Source of the DNA: Monilinia fructicola
Lineage: Eukaryota > Ascomycota > Leotiomycetes > Helotiales > Sclerotiniaceae
Direction: 5' to 3'
Assembly: GCA_008692225.1 (NCBI GenBank)
Contig: VICG01000008.1
Span: 1,127,001-1,191,000, forward strand
DNA: 64,000 nucleotides
Part shown: one piece after another, positions 61,800-64,000 of the stretch
Numbering within the stretch: position 1 is the stretch's first letter
How the letters are laid out: every line of letters begins with the position of its first letter
Made by a program: the position numbers and the translations under genes
Notes under the pieces: model-generated
Seen by the model: only the letters and a program-made list of their open reading frames with translations
What the model was told of the DNA's origin: nothing
The model's database searches: none

Positions 61800-62651
61800 C
61801 TATATGCTTAATGCCAATAATAGAGTTGACTATATCATTGTCATTCTCCTTCAAAGCCTTCACAGCCTTGTTGCGCGAGACACTTGCTTGAGTCATGACC
61901 AATTCAATATCTTTGTCCTCAAGTCCAGTGGCGTCAACCTCCTCTCCATCATCCTCTTCTTCCTCTTTCTTTTCATCGCCAGTGTCAACAGCCTTCCCCT
62001 TTCCGTTGTCGTGGGAGTGATCATGGCCAGAGTGGTCGTGACCGGCGTGATCATGGGACTCTTGAGCAGCCAATTGTGCAGCAGCAGAAGCTTGAGCTTG
62101 AGAGTTAAGATCCTCAATTTTAGCTTCACCGAAGACACTGGGAAATTATTAGACCAAAAGGTATTTTAAAGTGCGGGGTAGAAATTCCTTACATGTAGGT
62201 GTTGCTGGTGGGGGACTTGTAAACCTCTGGGTTGTTGATAACGAAGAGGATCTGTAAAGCAGTACATAATCAGTGAAAAGTTGTGAGTTATGCTCCAATT
62301 CCTATCAGAACTTCCTGCCTTTATGAAGCTGCGCTGCTGCAGAGCTCCAGGTCTTGATCGCGAGACATTCTTTCACAAATCGCATAGAAAGTGTAAATTG
62401 CTTACGTTCTTTGGTCGTCTCAAAGTAACTCTGGTGATGCCAGGAACTCTGGTGAGACCGAGCTTAGCAATTGACTTGCGTGCCTTCTTCTCGTTACGGG
62501 AGTGAACGACGGCTCCAGCACCTGCTGGAATTCCAGACTCAACCTCTCCCTCTGCCTCAGAGTCGGAGCTATCAGATCCATCGTCCTCTGCGGCAACTTG
62601 CTTAACTGGCTCCTCGTTGTCTGGGAGTTCTTCGATGCGTGGGTTCGACAT
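61800..62651 (-). CDS. EGD2: Nascent polypeptide-associated complex subunit alpha
   Basis: NAC binds ribosomes at the exit tunnel and shields nascent chains. Three exons: 62651-62406, 62251-62193 and 62137-61800. The N-terminus is acidic; the NAC domain runs [20 protein letters not shown], then [20 protein letters not shown] and [21 protein letters not shown] His-rich segment ([20 protein letters not shown]) and Glu-rich linker precede the UBA-like helix [19 protein letters not shown]. As written, the last codons run past the usual end. Removing one A of the pair at 61815-61816 gives NDIVNSIMALSI and TAG at 61800-61802, the standard fungal C-terminus. I use that end. Confidence 0.95.
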
Positions 62652-63345
62652 ATTGGGTGGTAGTTACGGCTGTACAAAAATGTGTTAGAAATTTGATGAT
62701 ATTGTCGTTGTTTTGGTTTTCTGAAATTTTGTGCGTGCGCTAAAGAAATTGGGGGGCAGTTTCCTTGTACGGCGGATCACTCCACAACAAGGCTGACAAT
62801 ATTGTGAGCATAATGGCATTCACTAACCTTAGTTGACAAGAAGACGATGATGTAGTAAAGGAATTTATAGAATCAAATACAAGTTGTTGCTGTCGCTCTT
62901 GCAGTTTATTAGGGTTGGAAGAGTTCGCTAAGTATTAGGTAATCATGATATTTACGCTGGGTAAGGCTGGGCATTCTTTGGGAGGTACAAGTTCATAACG
63001 ACGTCAAACTTGGTCAAGGTACAATTTTATTTCATGGTTGTTGAATTATTGGCATCAGTATCTGGAGTTTCCCGATAGAATGTTATAATGTCTCCTGGTT
63101 CGTTGTACAGGAATAAGTTCCGTAGCTCTCATGGCGAAGGTATTTCAAGATTCCAGAACCACATCACACTCAAAATAACGCCCAATGTTCAGATGTAGAG
63201 AGAATTGGTTTGGAGGTATTTTTGAAGTCCATATGCTCATTACGCCGGTCAAATTGACGTAGGATACAAAGCTCACTTAAGAGCAAAGGAACCCATCAAC
63301 CCTTGTGCAGTTTTGCTTGCGCTCCCAAATATCCCATTACCAAAT
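62652..63345. other. Intergenic region between NAC alpha and RPL14
   Basis: Promoter side of NAC alpha and 3' side of RPL14, both on minus. No gene is seen. Confidence 0.5.
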
Positions 63346-63840
63346 TTATGCCGCGGCGATCTTAGCCCTGGCGACCTTAACTTGGAATCCAGCCCGCTTC
63401 CTCAATCTCAAAACCTTGAATCGCTCGAAATCTGTCAAAGCAGCTCTCTTGGCTTGCTTCTCACGCTTTTGTGCCCATGGGCTTTGTTGCCACAACTTCT
63501 CGATACCAGCCTTCTCCCACTCCTTTTTAACAACACCGGTGCGCGCGGCTCTTGGAAGGCCCTTGAGGACGAGAGGTGTGAGGACGACATTGGCGAGAGA
63601 GATTGCTTGTCTGGGAACAGCTGCGAGCTTGTCTGTTGCTGGGCCATCGATAAGAGCCTATTTCAGATGTCAGATTTCTGCCCTTCTTTCCAACTCTTCA
63701 CCATTTTTACATACACGCTTGTGGTCGATGATCTCAACGATCGCGGCAAGCTTGCCATCGTGTGGTCCACCAGTTACGAGGACGACACGGCCGACCTCAA
63801 CCAGTCTCCATGAAGATGCTTTGATATCTGCGTCACCCAT
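63346..63840 (-). CDS. RPL14: 60S ribosomal protein L14 (eL14)
   Basis: Cytosolic large-subunit protein. Exon 1 (63840-63715) encodes [20 protein letters not shown] and the KOW-like turn [20 protein letters not shown]. The intron at 63714-63658 (GTATGT...AATAG) is in phase. Exon 2 (63657-63346) encodes [40 protein letters not shown], then the basic C-terminal helix [20 protein letters not shown] and ends with a run of Ala. Length (145 aa) fits fungal eL14. The short 5' region before the ATG may include a leader intron, but this cannot be fixed from sequence. High conservation and an unbroken frame make this a secure call. Confidence 0.95.
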
Positions 63841-64000
63841 TGTGATTGCTTCTGAAAAGAGTGATATTAGTTGATGGGTTCTAGAAGTTCAATCAATCGA
63901 GTACAGAATTAAGGAAAACGTACGGGGCGTCGTTGGTCGAGGGTTTGTCGATGTATTGTCGTTGGTTACTTTCAAAATGCGAAATCATAAAAGTGACAGT

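Noticed and set aside
63305..63874. 189- and 166-codon plus-strand frames
   Set aside because: Antisense to both exons of RPL14, whose minus-strand exons are unambiguous.
1..64000. CRISPR arrays, bacterial-type operons, integrase or phage genes
   Set aside because: None seen; the sequence is spliced fungal nuclear DNA, and the tandem arrays are simple repeats or minisatellites without spacers.

Overview
This is a piece of a filamentous ascomycete nuclear genome. Genes are short and interrupted by small introns (mostly 45-160 nt) with GTANGT/GTGAGT donors and CTAAC/CTRAT-type branch sites. The recognisable proteins (MSC7-type aldehyde dehydrogenase, MRS2, ATP7, NAC alpha, eL14, LSB1/PIN3-like SH3 protein, Liz1-like transporter, F-box-like lineage proteins) are fungal. 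The overall flavour suggests Leotiomycetes, possibly a Botrytis/Sclerotinia relative. That placement is inference from protein style, not a search result.

Layout. 1-7.8 kb is AT-rich and gene-poor, with one 188-aa hypothetical gene (3588-4367) and a small inverted-repeat element (1524-1765). 8-12.7 kb holds an uncharacterised gene reading in frame into an LSB1/PIN3-like SH3 gene, a dienelactone-hydrolase-like gene, and a stress-response A/B-barrel gene on the minus strand. 13.8-14.8 kb is a BTB/POZ gene, followed by a decayed gene with several in-frame stops (15.3-16.7 kb). 19.8-25.1 kb carries ADE4 (first committed step of purine synthesis) and a pantothenate/allantoate-type MFS transporter, both on minus, separated by simple repeats. 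25.1-33.3 kb is mostly non-genic, with a 191-bp TA-flanked MITE (27286-27476) and a small secreted-protein gene with a stop just after its signal peptide. 33.3-43.5 kb has an Mpv17/PMP22-family protein, a secreted Thr/Pro-rich protein, MSC7 and a HhH-GPD DNA glycosylase. 46.6-52.6 kb has an NmrA-like oxidoreductase and a divergent pair: a 277-aa hypothetical and a 706-aa zinc-cluster protein. 53.4-58.3 kb has MRS2 and two F-box-like genes, one with an AT-hook. 59-63.9 kb has an HGGG-type esterase converging on a minus-strand run of ATP7, NAC alpha and RPL14.

The most striking general observation is that many clearly conserved genes (ADE4 alone five times; also the dienelactone hydrolase, transporter, esterase, NAC alpha and others) are broken only by one-base gains or losses, typically in short homopolymers, while protein similarity continues immediately in the next frame. 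Essential genes would not survive this, so consensus sequence error is the most likely explanation. The 15.3-16.7 kb locus is different: its breaks are stop codons that single C-to-T or G-to-A changes would explain, and it looks like a true pseudogene.

No operon-like or defence-like novel system was seen. The most interesting biological leads are the MITE, the over-represented ACCTAGGT palindrome, the in-frame extension upstream of LSB1, and the AT-hook/F-box protein.
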